Source of the DNA: Lineus longissimus | Taxonomy: Eukaryota > Nemertea > Pilidiophora > Heteronemertea > Lineidae | Assembly: GCF_910592395.1 (NCBI RefSeq) | Contig: NC_088312.1 | Coordinates: 8,556,001-8,620,000, forward strand | Direction: 5' to 3' | Length of the DNA: 64,000 bases | Shown here: in pieces, positions 23,503-34,095 of the stretch | Layout of the letters: each line of letters starts with the position of its first letter | Position numbering within the stretch: the first letter of the stretch is position 1 | The notes under the pieces: generated by a model | Seen by the model: only the letters and a program-made list of their open reading frames with translations | What the model was told of the DNA's origin: nothing | Database searches by the model: none | Position numbers and translations under genes: made by a program

Positions 23503-24752
23503 TACAGTGGAACCCCAGTAACACGACCACTGATGGGACTGAGGTTGAATGGTCGCGTTAGTGAAGTTAAAAATCCAGGGACAAAATTTTTTGGGGGCTG
23601 GTGATGTTTCTTCATTTTGAGCAGAAAAAAAACAAGTGAAAAAATATTTGGACGCTGAAATATTTTCATCCTTCAGAGTTGAATTTTTCACAAGTTCAAA
23701 ATTCTGAAACATTTTCAAAGCCAACATTTTTTTTGGGGGGGGGGGGGGGGCTGATGATGTTTCTTCGTTTTGAGCAGAAAAAAACAAGTGAAAAAAATAT
23801 TTGGACTCAGAAATCTTTTCATCCTTGAGAGTTCAATGCTTCATAAGTTCAAAATTCTGAAAAATTTTGAAATCCGAAAAAAGTTTGGGACTGATGAGGT
23901 TTCTTCATTTTGAGCAGAAAAAAACAAGTGAACAAAATATTTGGACTCCGAAATCATTTCATAGTTCAGAGTTGAATTTTTCATTAGTCCAAAATTCTGA
24001 ATAATTTTCAAATCCGAAAAAAAGTTCGGGACTGATGTTGTTTCTTCATTTTGTGAAAAAAACAAGTGAAAAAAATATTTGGACTTAAAACTTTTTTTCA
24101 TCTGTAGCATGACAAATTTGCCGCAATAAATTTCTTAACAGAAATCGTGGCAGCATTTGTCTTTTCAGTTCTCATCATTCCACATGTTAGAATGCTCCAA
24201 TGTGTTCGGTGGTAAATGCTGCCTGACTTAATGCAAATCACGTGAATTTTTGCTGTTGGTACCCAGCATGTCTAACACTGACAGGGCTGAATGATGAAAA
24301 AAACAGTGATAAATTGATTAGATAAAAACATTAGTAAAAACAGTTGATTTACAATTATATACAACAGTGGCTTGTTTTACCAAAACACCCCTAATGGGGG
24401 GCGCACTAAGTCCTTGACTTTTCATATTAGTTTTCAACTGATAGTAACTGCCTGTACAAAAGTTTTGATATGGATTCTCATGATTTTGATAGCCACTGTC
24501 CGTGGTGTTAAAATAATCAAGAGAGAGCTTTGCGCCGAGGTGTTCATTGCTGGGTTAATTGGAGACGCGGTCGCGACCGATTACATAGGCCCTTTGGTCA
24601 GGTTAGAGGGGTGAATTTGGTCATTGGGACCACCCAATCCAGTGGTCATGGTCTGGGTACTGGGGTGGTCATGTTACTGGTGGCCTAATGGTAAAAAGGG
24701 AGGAAACCATTCAGGTCCAGCAATTCTTGGTCGCCGACCGGGGTTCCACTGT
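23503..24752. mobile_element. 1.25-kb inverted-repeat element related to the MITE ends
   Basis: Left end TACAGTGGAACCCCAGTAAC and right end CGGGGTTCCACTGTA form terminal inverted repeats, both finishing in TA. The outer 12 bases match the small MITE-like family in this window. Near the right end GGTCATGTTACTGG repeats, in inverted sense, the left subterminal CCAGTAACACGACC. The interior is mostly a tandem repeat and shows no transposase, so the element would be non-autonomous. Confidence 0.6.
23587..24110. repeat. Four-copy tandem repeat, 140-153 bp unit
   Basis: Equivalent positions of the unit (CTGRTGATGTTTCTTC) fall at 23598, 23751, 23891 and 24032. Each unit continues with TTTTGAGCAGAAAAAAACAA and a TATTTGGAC block; copy 4 is truncated. 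The second copy carries an expanded G run (23735-23750). The repeat lies wholly inside the 23503-24752 element. Confidence 0.8.
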
Positions 24753-24863
24753 AGATTCCTTCAGAGATTGCATGCTGCAGAAACTTCTGGATGTTACCAC
24801 TGCTTTCTCAGAAACACCTTGATATTCATCTTTTAAAAACTTGAATAAATTGTTTTGCTGCAG

Positions 24864-24990
24864 ACAGCCTGGCCAAAGATGTTGTTCTCAAACAAGAATA
24901 ATGGCAAGAACTGAGCTATGGATTCAATTTACCTAACCGCCATCCTTTTGGGCAAGCAAGACAAAGCAATATCTAGGACATCAAATCAAG
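24864..24990 (+). other. Predicted exon A of an unrecognised spliced unit
   Basis: The 3' splice site TTGTTTTGCTGCAG and donor AAG/GTAAATG frame this 127-base exon. All three frames hold stops, so it is at most partly coding. An ATG near 24919 starts a frame (MDSIYLTAILLGKQ) that leaves the exon in phase 1 and stays open through exon B for 60 codons in total. Confidence 0.45.
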
Positions 24991-25354
24991 GTAAATGTTT
25001 GAATTTATTCGAAATTGAATTCTTTCCTCCTTCCCGGGTGGAATGTCAAAGACGGACTTGGTACAGAAGAAGTATCCCATAGAGTTGAGGGATACATGTA
25101 GAAGCTACTGGATGTTCTCTTTTGTCTTCAGCGTTTGCTCTGGGCTTTGATACTAAGGTTATTCTCCAGGGAGTATTTCTCTTCCCATCAAGGCGGGATG
25201 CACACATTTTCCCCGGACTTTTTTATGCCACGCTAATTGTGTTTATTGGCTTGGAGAGACTCTGTCATTGGACATCTGGTTTCTGGTGGTGACAGTGACT
25301 GGTCAGATTCCTTTCAATATCACCTAAACTTTGATTTTATTTGTTTTATTGCAG

Positions 25355-25474
25355 ACCGCGTCACCAGATATGTTTCTCCTTGTGTAGTGAAAAGTGCTGA
25401 GCAATTGATTCATTTCACCTCAGCGCCATCCCCAATTTCTAGGAAGGATGAATTCATATTGTGAACTTATAGAG
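25355..25474 (+). other. Predicted exon B of an unrecognised spliced unit
   Basis: It has the strongest 3' splice site of the region (TTTTATTTGTTTTATTGCAG). The 5' splice site is either GTAAAA after 25474 or the weaker GTGAAC after 25460. Joined to exon A it extends the frame (RVTRYVSPCVVKSAEQLIHF) to TGA at 25464; with the earlier donor the frame would instead stay open into exon C. Function unknown. Confidence 0.4.
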
Positions 25475-25662
25475 GTAAAAAATCTAAGTGTCCGTTTCCT
25501 CATTGAAATATTCCACAGTCTTAAATTTCTTTCTAGCTACCTCCTGTTCTTTCAATATCAGGCAAGGCTGTGAGTACCAGCCTCGTTCCCATCATCACAC
25601 CTCATAATTTCGGAATATATCTGTCTATGAATTGCCAATCTGGCAAAGGATAATGACACTAG

Positions 25663-25799
25663 AGATCTGTTGTGCACCAAAAGAGACGGGGCAGGTGTAC
25701 TTCAGTCGCAGTCAAATGCAGAATGGAAAAGACTGGAAAATTGGACTTCATACGAGCAAGAGAAGACCACATCTGGGGCCAAACTAAGATGGTCAGTTG
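25663..25799 (+). other. Predicted exon C of an unrecognised spliced unit
   Basis: Good donor TTG/GTATGT; the 3' splice site at 25662 is poor in pyrimidines. All three frames are open over most of the exon. The frame starting DLLCTKRDGAGVLQ is in phase with the earlier donor of exon B and exits in phase 1, matching exon D. The choice of frame is not settled. Confidence 0.3.
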
Positions 25800-25937
25800 G
25801 TATGTGAGATTTTATTTTGATACTGATAGGACAGGGATGCAGCCCTTTGCTGGGCTATTACCCTATAGGACCACTCCTGTAGCAGAAAATTATATTGTCC
25901 TATTCCTTGTTATCAACAAAATGGTTTACTTCTGCAG

Positions 25938-26060
25938 GATCAACATTGAAGACAAATAAGCAGCAGAGCTGGAGACAGCGACTGTCCAGGATGGTGCTGG
26001 CAAGCTGCGACAACGTGAACGACTGTTTGGGGAGAAATTGGAGCCAAGCATATCTGGTAG
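25938..26060 (+). other. Predicted exon D of an unrecognised spliced unit
   Basis: A TTTACTTCTGCAG acceptor and a strong GTAG/GTAAGG donor bound it. Two frames are informative: one open throughout (STLKTNKQQSWRQRL), in phase with exon C, and a more coding-like one (ELETATVQDGAGKLRQRERL) that opens only after an in-frame TAA inside the exon. It may be 5' UTR or coding. Confidence 0.35.
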
Positions 26061-26291
26061 GTAAGGTTCTAGCTGAGCATAAGCCATGCAAGAAGTTCCA
26101 GGAGTCACAAACTTGAGGGAATTTATGTCTTCACCGGATTGGGACTGTTTGCTGTCGAAAATGACAAAAATTTGTTTCTGAACAAAAAAACAATAGCTAA
26201 CTCTCCATATTGTGTTCTCAAAATGTCACGAAATTCAGCAAAGTTTTATACAATGAGAATTGTACCCCTTTTCCAGGCCGTGATGTAGACC

Positions 26292-28129
26292 ATGATCATA
26301 GTTGACCCAGAGGGATGCGTTATGACGTTACAGAGTAGAAGCCACAAGATTGGGATGAGAGACGGTGTGGTCACCAAGGACAGCACCAAAGGAAGACTTA
26401 TGAACGACCGAGTGAGGACAGTAGATACATCTGCCACCATTCTGACAGAAGCCGTGTTCACAAGTAAAGCATTTTTCAGACCGTTTTCCGTGAATCGTGC
26501 CCAGTATATCGGCCCCTCACCCAATGGTAAACATGCCCCTCACACTACCCTGTATTGACACCAACGATATAACTGTTCCTACTGGCATCGTTATATAAAT
26601 AGCGCCATCTACGGACGATAAGGGTAGCTGCTCTGACGGGTCAAGGTCAACCCTTCCATGACTGGAATGGAGAATAATGAGAACAAAACGGGCAGGTTTC
26701 TCCTTACCCCTTCTATTTTAGCCTCAATGTCCTCATCCATCCAAATTTTTCTCAGAGCAAGTCTCGTTCGGGCCCCTAGGCAGCCCCCTAGCTCCAGCCA
26801 TAAAATCCAGGAAAACAAACAGAAACTCGGAAGATCAGGTAAATCTGCCTCTGTCCTAGGTTTGACTTAGGCGGTTATTCCATTGACCTTCCTACACACC
26901 AGGAGATGAGACATTGAGTTGAGCACTTTTAACACACTGCTAACAAGATTTCATTGTGATCAGCTGACCGCAGCAAAATCTGACTGGAGAAAATTATGAA
27001 GGAATCTACAATGTTGTTGCAAGGACAACCAATCTTGAAATACGCGGTTGGTGTGCAATGTGAATCTGTGTGCATGATAGATTAAACAGTAGCCTATCAG
27101 AAAGAAAGCAAGTATATCCAGAATGACGAGAATAATAAGTCAAAAAGTTTATAATATGATTTTAGTCATAGCACTCAGGTCAAGTGTTGTCCTGTTGTAC
27201 ATTCTGAACAGTTGTTAGTCTGTAGTGCTGGCAAGTTCCTGGCGAATAAGGTTCCAGAGAGAACTGCAATCACCGTACGATGTCCTTTTGCATTTGACAA
27301 CCTCCTCTTAGTAAAGCCAGAGGCCTTTAATGGTGCTATTTCTAAAAACTCTGTCTTTGTAGAAGAAATCCTCAACAAAAGTACTATTGTCTGATTTTCA
27401 GCGTGAAAACCACTGGTGATTGAGTCTGGTAGAGCGCCGTGACATCTCTCGTAAACAAGCTGGGTTATGGACACGGATCACGTCAACTAAGAGTTGCAAG
27501 TTCAAATGTCTTTGTCTTCGAAGAACTATCCTTTTCCTTTGGATCAGCTGAACACGATAGGGCCCCTCCATTCTGAATGGAAAAGACGTCTATCATCTAT
27601 GGTAATGTGCATGATCAAGGGTATCCACAGTTTCTTTGCTGGGATAAATGGGAAGCAGTAGAATTCAAGGATGGTGTGACAGCATTTCCAGTCCTTGCCA
27701 AGGATATAAATATTTGATGACATCATTCCGTCATATATTGTAATGTCCACAATCATTTTATTGTCATCTTTAAGTGGCTGTCTTTAATTGAAAGTTTAAG
27801 AATGAATAGTAAGAGCGTATTTGATAAGATCGGCCAATTTGGATCAAAGTCCCTGTCCCTGATCAAGAGAGGCTCAATCATCTATTGCGTGTAGACCACT
27901 TGGCTTTACAGCCTGCCTGGGTTAAACGTGGTCGTGGGAAACACCACAGTTAAATGAGTGCAAGAGGAGATCGTTGAAATCACTGGACAGAAAACTGTGC
28001 TCAAACATCTTTTTCCTTTACTCACATTCAGTCCTTATCATTATTACAGCTTTGGTTCACCAGTTACATCCTCAGATGATTCAGTCCATGCAGGACATTG
28101 TAAACATGGAGAATATCAAGAAGAACTGA
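26292..28129 (+). CDS. Unrecognised small gene, three in-phase coding exons, 122 residues
   Basis: Exons: 26277-26463 (ATG at 26292 in a good context, ACCATGA, with an in-frame TAG just upstream), 26722-26838 and 28050-28129. Splice sites are clear: CCCCTTTTCCAG acceptor and GTAAAG donor; TTCTCCTTACCCCTTCTATTTTAG acceptor and GTAAAT donor; ATTATTACAG acceptor. Both introns are phase 1 and all joints keep one frame open, starting MIIVDPEGCVMTLQSRSHK and ending QSMQDIVNMENIKKN. The first exon has a G/C bias at third positions. The protein is basic, with no signal peptide, membrane span or domain that I recognise. It runs opposite to both neighbours, GOPC and CEP162, so it is not read-through from them. 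Exons A-D upstream could be its 5' UTR or an N-terminal extension. Extra exons of 3n length inside the 1.2-kb second intron cannot be excluded. Confidence 0.45.
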
Positions 28130-28419
28130 GTGGTGCCGAAAATACCTGAAGATTTACTTTTTCAGCCAAGAATGACATTGTAGGCCTAAAGGTTTAGAAA
28201 TTATACCTAAATTCCTCAGGATTATGGCGTACTCCTATTGGATAGCCTGGAAACCATTTATCCTGGGTGCAGAGAAAGACAGTGGTTTAGATTACTTGTT
28301 AGTTAGTTTTAGTGTTAGTTTTCACTGTTGAAGGATACATACACAGATTTGTAATTCATTATATCCGCAATTTCGGAAAAGTTCGGATATATTGTTTTTA
28401 TCAGGTTTGTCCGTCCGTC

Positions 28420-31375
28420 CGACTTGGCTCTCTCATTGGAGCAGTACAGTTGTAAGATAAATCCTGTTTATGATTTTATAAATTAGTTGCTCATCAAGGG
28501 CTTACGAAGGTTTTGATCATGCCTTGCTGGCATATCTGCATACCAGTAAATATGTGCAGATTCATTTCTTGCTTTGAAGCAATATTGTTGCTACACTCCT
28601 AAAGCGGTGGCAATGCTCAGGTCTTTTCTGCCTCGCGGGCAAATCTGCATACCAGTAAATATGTGCAGACTTGGCTCTTCCTGAGATTGTAGGACTGGGT
28701 CCATTGAATGTAACAAAAATAATCGATGCCTATTTACAAATGAAATAAAGAGTCTGCATTTTGGTGCAACTCCATATAACTGTCGGGTGATTTCGTTCTG
28801 AACTTGTGACACTCTGATCGGTCTGAAATAATCATAATCCCGCCCCTCTGGGAAAATTTTGCAGCCAGATTGCACCATTGCCTGTTTACCGTCTGAGAGA
28901 TGGCGATGTCAGGGGCGCATGACGGTGGTTAAACCTATTGCGAATGGGCAGCACAATTGGGTGTAGGATATTCGGCAACCATTGCACACTCCTGAATCTG
29001 CGGTGGGTTGGTACCCCACGCTACGTAAGGAGTAGGTTGACGGGTAAAACTTGGTCCACGTGAATGGGTCGTGCCTTAAAAATGATGAGAAGTTGCGAAT
29101 TGACGCCCTGTGAAATGTCCCTCGACCAGCTAGTGCTAATCCGGTCACTGTCTCCAGGTCACCATGCCTCGGTCAATGAGCGGGCGAAGCACCCAATGGC
29201 TCCGTCAGGAGTACATCGTCAACTTCAGCCCGTAGTCAAACCGGTACACGCACAAATATCTTAGTTGAGAGTGGGGGACATCAGTAAAGTGCTTCTCATC
29301 GGGGTAATACAGTACCACTGTATACAATGACCCCATTTTTTGTTGGATTCATTTCCACTGAGGAGTGGTCGATAATGAGAATTTCAGACCAGTCTGATTG
29401 TCACTAGTCCAGAGGGCAATTATCTGATAGTTATGTGGCTTTCCCTCAAACTGTATACTCTTTCATGTCAATTGTAAATTAGTGTTGCTTGGTAGTGTTC
29501 AGGGGACTTTTTGTCGAACAGGCACATCTGCATACCAGTAATCATGTGCAAACATCATTTTTGCTTTGAAGCAATATCGTTGCTACACTCCTAAAGCAGT
29601 GGCTGTCTTCAGGTCTTTTCTGCCTCGCGGGCAAATCTGCACACCAGTGATTATATGTATAATTAAGTTTTGCTTTGAAGCAATACCAGTGCTACACTTG
29701 TGAAGCAGTGGCAGTGTTCAGGTCTTGTCTGCCTCGCTGACATATCTGCATACCAGTAGTTATGTGCAGACTTGGCTCTTTCTTTGGAGCAGTACAGTTG
29801 TAAGATAAATCCTGTTCACCAAGGGCTTACGAAGGTTTTGATGCCTTGCTGGCATATCTGCATACCAGTAAATATGTGCAGATTCATTTCTTGCTTTGAA
29901 GCAATATTGTTGCTACACTCCTAAAGCGGTGGCAATGTTCAGGTCTTTTCTGCCTCGCGGGCAAATCTGCATACCAGTAATTATGTGCAGACTTGGTTCT
30001 TCCTGAGATTGAAGGACTGGGTCCATTGAATGTAACAAAAATAATCGATGCCTTTTTACAAATGAAATGAAGAGTCTGCATTTTGGTGCAACTCCATATA
30101 ACTGTCGGGTGATTTCGTTCTGAACTTGTGACACTCTGATCGGTCTGAAATAATCATTATCCCGCCCCTCTGGGAAAATTTTGCAGCCAGATTGCACCAT
30201 TGCCTGTTTACCGTCTGAGAGATGGCGATGTCAGGGGCGCATGACGGTGGTTAAACCTATTGCGAATGGGCAGCACAATTGGGTGTAGGATATTCGGCAA
30301 CCATTGCACACTCCTGAATCTGCGGTGGGTTGGTACCCCACGCTACGTAAGGAGTAGGTTGACGGGTAAAACTTGGTCCACGTGAATGGGTCGTGCCTTA
30401 AAAATGATGAGAAGTTGCGAATTGACGCCCTGTGAAGTGTCCCTCGACCAGCTAGTGCTAATCCGGTCACTGTCTCCAGGTCACCATGCCTCGGTCAATG
30501 AGCGGGCGAAGCACCCAATGGCTCCGTCAGGAGTACATCGTCAACTTCAGCCCGTAGTCAAACCGGTACACGCACAAATATCTTAGTTGAGAGTGGGGGA
30601 CATCAGTAAAGTGCTTCTCATCGGGGTAATACAGTACCACTGTATACAATGACCCCATTTTTTGTTGGATTCATTTCCACTGAGGAGTGGTCGATAATGA
30701 GAATTTCAGACCAGTCTGATTGTCACTAGTCCAGAGGGCAATTATATAATAGTTATGTGGCTTTCCCTCAAATTGTATACTCTTTCATGTCAATTGTAAA
30801 TTAGTGTTGCTTGGTAGTGTTCAGGGGACTTTTTGTCGAACAGGCACATCTGCATATCAGTAATTATGTGCAAACATCATTTTTGCTTTGAAGCAATATC
30901 GTTGCTACACTCCTAAAGCAGTGGCTGTCTTCAGGTCTTTTCTGCCTCGCGGGCAAATCTGCACACCAGTGATTATATGTATACTTAACTTTTGCTTTGA
31001 AGCAATACCAGCGCTACACTTGTGCAGCAGTGGCAGTGTTCAGGTCTTGTCTGCCTCGCTGACATTTCTGCATACCAGTAGTTATGTGCAGACTTGGCTC
31101 TTTCTTTGGAGCAGTACAGTTGTAAGATAAATCCTGTTTGTAATTTTATAAATTAGTTGCTTATCAAGGGCTTACAAAGGTTTTGATGCCTTGCTGACAT
31201 ATCTGCATACCAGTAAATATGTGCAGATTCATTTCTTGCTTTGAAGCAATATTGTTGCTACACTCCTAAAGAATTTCAGACCAGTCTGATTGTCACCAGT
31301 CCAGAGGGAAAATACCTAATAGTTATGTGGCATTCCTTCAAACTGTTTACTCCTCGTGTCATTTATAAATTACTG
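28420..31375. repeat. Tandem array of about 1.32-kb units (two full, one deleted)
   Basis: Equivalent points fall at 28536, 29858 and 31203 (spacings 1322 and 1345). Units 1 and 2 are nearly identical over their whole length. Unit 3 (from about 31091) jumps, after ACTCCTAAAG near 31271, to the later AATTTCAGACCAGTCTG block, so about 850 bp is missing. Each unit combines four or five hairpin-rich monomers of about 110 bp with a more GC-rich core of about 500 bp (28860-29330; 30180-30650). Two minus-strand frames (95 and 79 codons) are open in both units, but this follows from recent duplication and is not evidence for genes. Confidence 0.85.
29518..29990. repeat. Sub-array of 110-bp hairpin-rich monomers
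   Basis: Monomers start at TCTGCATACCAGTAA-like sequences near 29527, 29637, 29748 and 29858. Each can form small hairpins: CTGCATA...TATGTGCAG, TTGCTT-TG-AAGCAA, GCTAC...GTGGC and TGCC-TCGCG-GGCA. The monomer at 29748 departs from the pattern in its middle (TTTGGAGCAGTACAG). Equivalent sets occur in the other unit. The role is unknown. Confidence 0.7.
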
Positions 31376-32602
31376 TTGCTCGTTTTACCTCGCACCTTTT
31401 GGGTTGAAAGAACAGTCGGGTGGAGTCTTCATGCTCCCTGATGTTGGTCTTTGACTTGAGATCATAATCACTTGGGGTAGTTCTGTGATTCTTTTTATCA
31501 AGAGCAAGCCCATTTAGGCCTACAACCTCTCATTGTTGTAATTTTCAATTAATAATAAAATTGTAAACTATGCAAGTGTCATTTTGTTTGCCTAAGTGTT
31601 TATGGCGTTGTATTGTTAGATTAGAGCTGCAGAAGAAACTAAGTATCAAAATAAGCAGAAAGACTGGTCTCTGCATCTGCCTTGACTGGGACAACTTCAT
31701 GACACAACCTGTAGTGGACGCTAATGAAACCGATGTAGATTCGTTTTGGGGTGTGACATGAAGATTTGGACAGAGAGTATAAAATAGTGTGGTGTATGCC
31801 ACGGGGACAATGTCGCAACTGGTGATTTTGGCCTAGCTGTCGGACATTGTCCAAGTTGAAATTTAAATTGATACATGAAATCTTGACAGCCCCTGGAATG
31901 CAAATACTAAAAAGGTAGCCCTCTGTCCACCATGCTGCAAACAGGTTGATGAGGACAATGTCACAATCTGTGGTTTGCCTATGCTCCAGCTGGTGTTGGG
32001 CAGGTTGTGATATCGTCCTTAGGAGGGAAGTGAAGCCATCGGTACCCTCTTATACAGTAGAACAGCTCAGAAGAGCTAGTAAATCCTGTTGCTTGGAGTG
32101 CTAAATTCTAATTATTAGCAGGGACAATATGTGACCAATCACAGCAAAACCAGGTGCATGTCGCACAGAAGATGAGCCTAAATGACACCAGGAGATAATG
32201 GAAGAAATTGATGTGCTCATATTTCACAAAAGGCAGACAATAAGAAAATTATAGGCAGCAGCTAGGCAGGCAAGATAAAGTTACACAACACCACCAATAG
32301 GGGTCTCTCACATCTCACAGCAGGTTGAAATGATTCACGCCTGTATATATTCACGCCGGGATATATTTAGTGCTAGCCTAAGTCTGACTTGACCAAGGGC
32401 CCCGACTGTGTATACCAGTCACTTGAAGATTGCCAAATAAGCCTCTCTCCTCCTGCCCATGCCCCATTTACACCCCGGACGCAGTGGACAGACCTCGTCT
32501 TGATGCCTGTTGCATAGAGGAAGGACAATCAGGATGACGAAACAGACTGTATTGGAGTCCCTAGCCCTGTTTGCTGTGGATTGGGGAACAACAATAGAGG
32601 AG
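31376..32602. other. Spacer
   Basis: No supported gene. Short frames on both strands lack splice sites or recognisable domains. Confidence 0.45.
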
Positions 32603-32762
32603 TACAGTAGAACGCTCTATCAAGGACACTCTTGGGACTGACAAGACAAGTGCTGTCCTAGAGGTGTCCTGATTAGATAAGTCAAATTGAATGGAAACTA
32701 TAACTTTGGGACGAAACCTAGTGTTCTTAATAGAGAGGTGTTCACTGAGGTAGGTTGTGCTG
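32603..32762 (+). mobile_element. MITE-like element, copy 5
   Basis: Begins TACAGTAGAACGCTCTATC. The interior matches the family (TGGGACTGACAAG, GAGGTGTCCTGATTAGA, TTGGGACGAAACC, TTCTTAATAGAGAGGTG). The right end, GAGGTAGGTTGTGCTGT, is degraded. Confidence 0.7.
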
Positions 32763-34095
32763 TCAAGAAGTCTTACCGCAATTGCTTGGTGGTCTTGCCT
32801 TGGAGGTAGGCCTAGGTTCCACTCCATAATCAAAAGTTTTAAAATCTCTGTCCAAGACATGAAGAAAATGAATAAAAATGGTAGATCTGTCGAGGTTACT
32901 TGCAAGACTAGTACATGCAAATCCAGCTGATGGGCCCCACCATGTGTCTTATGTCATTGGCAATACCCAATACCAAAAAATCTATTCAAAAGTCTGAAGG
33001 CATGCTCAATTCCAATCTGAAAGTGACCTAGGCGACAGTTGTGCCGTCTAGCGGTAGAAAGTGGAACTGAAAGTTTCGGAAGACGATTTCAGTTCTATTT
33101 CTTGCCGCGAGACAGCGCCACTGTCGCCAAAGCCAATTTCACAGTTTCGGACCTGGGATTGATTGGTTTTCATGTCAGTATCAGACGAAGGGAATTTGAT
33201 AGAAATAATGACTTGCTCTAGTTATTGAAACAGGTTCAGCACAGCTACAAGCCATCTTCCCACACAAATGACAGTAGATATGATATGATTGGCCAGATGC
33301 TCCAAACTGAGCCCCACCGGGCACTACAGTCAGTATTTGTCCAGTGCTGTTGACACACGCACAGACGCCACTCTCAATAGCTTTTATCAAGTATTTGCTT
33401 TTATTAATAGTCATCCTACTGAGCTAATATATACATACAATGGACCCATGCTCCAATGACAAAAGAATCTAATGAGCCAGGCGAGTATATAATTATAAAT
33501 CTTACCAGCAGATTCTCAGTGACAGTATTCTACTGGCCTATCACCCCATACATATACAATAAGGATAGTATAACATATATGAACCTGGGTCTCCCCAGGC
33601 TCCATATAGAAACAGATGTTGCTTGATTCCGTACGCACGGCTTGGTGCACTGAGACCAACTGAGTGAGATTTAACAGAATGACTGATTAGGTGGACTCCA
33701 AGCAGATCTGCAGTTATGGGGAAATGAATACTGCCTCTAGTGAGCTGTTGATCTCAGTAATCATAAAAGAGTCCAGCTCTTCTTCTCGGTAAATCATGGC
33801 ATGCACTAAAATGCAACCACCACAGAGACCACGTTGGCATGATTTTTTTTCTAATCGGAGCAGGCACACCGAGTATTGAGCTAAGTTCATCATAGAAAAA
33901 TAAATCTAAGGATAATCAACTAATGTTGTCTCAATATGGATATCTTGAGGTAGAAAACAGCTCTAATCTTCGGTGTGAGCAATTGTAGCCAGCTACAGAA
34001 TAGTTTTCAAAATCTTTTCAGATCATGTTTTCACTTGCAAATATTTGTATCAATCACTCGCTGATAGAGAGATACTTCCAACACCAAATCCGCCT
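32763..34095. other. Spacer, partly CEP162 3' UTR
   Basis: Sequence downstream of the CEP162 stop on the minus strand. No separate gene is supported. Confidence 0.45.
33400..33405 (-). terminator. Possible CEP162 polyadenylation signal
   Basis: The forward TTTATT gives AATAAA on the minus strand, about 690 bp past the CEP162 stop. It is plausible but uncertain because the hexamer is frequent here. Confidence 0.3.

Noticed and set aside
23885-23935. CTGATGAGG...GCAGAAA in the tandem repeat as a hammerhead ribozyme
   Set aside because: No complementary stem II lies between CTGATGA and GAAA, and other copies of the unit do not keep the core.
28591-30470. Paired minus-strand open frames of 95 and 79 codons repeated in both 1.3-kb units
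   Set aside because: They are open in both copies because the duplication is nearly identical; differences between copies are too few to test constraint, and neither has a recognisable domain or promoter.
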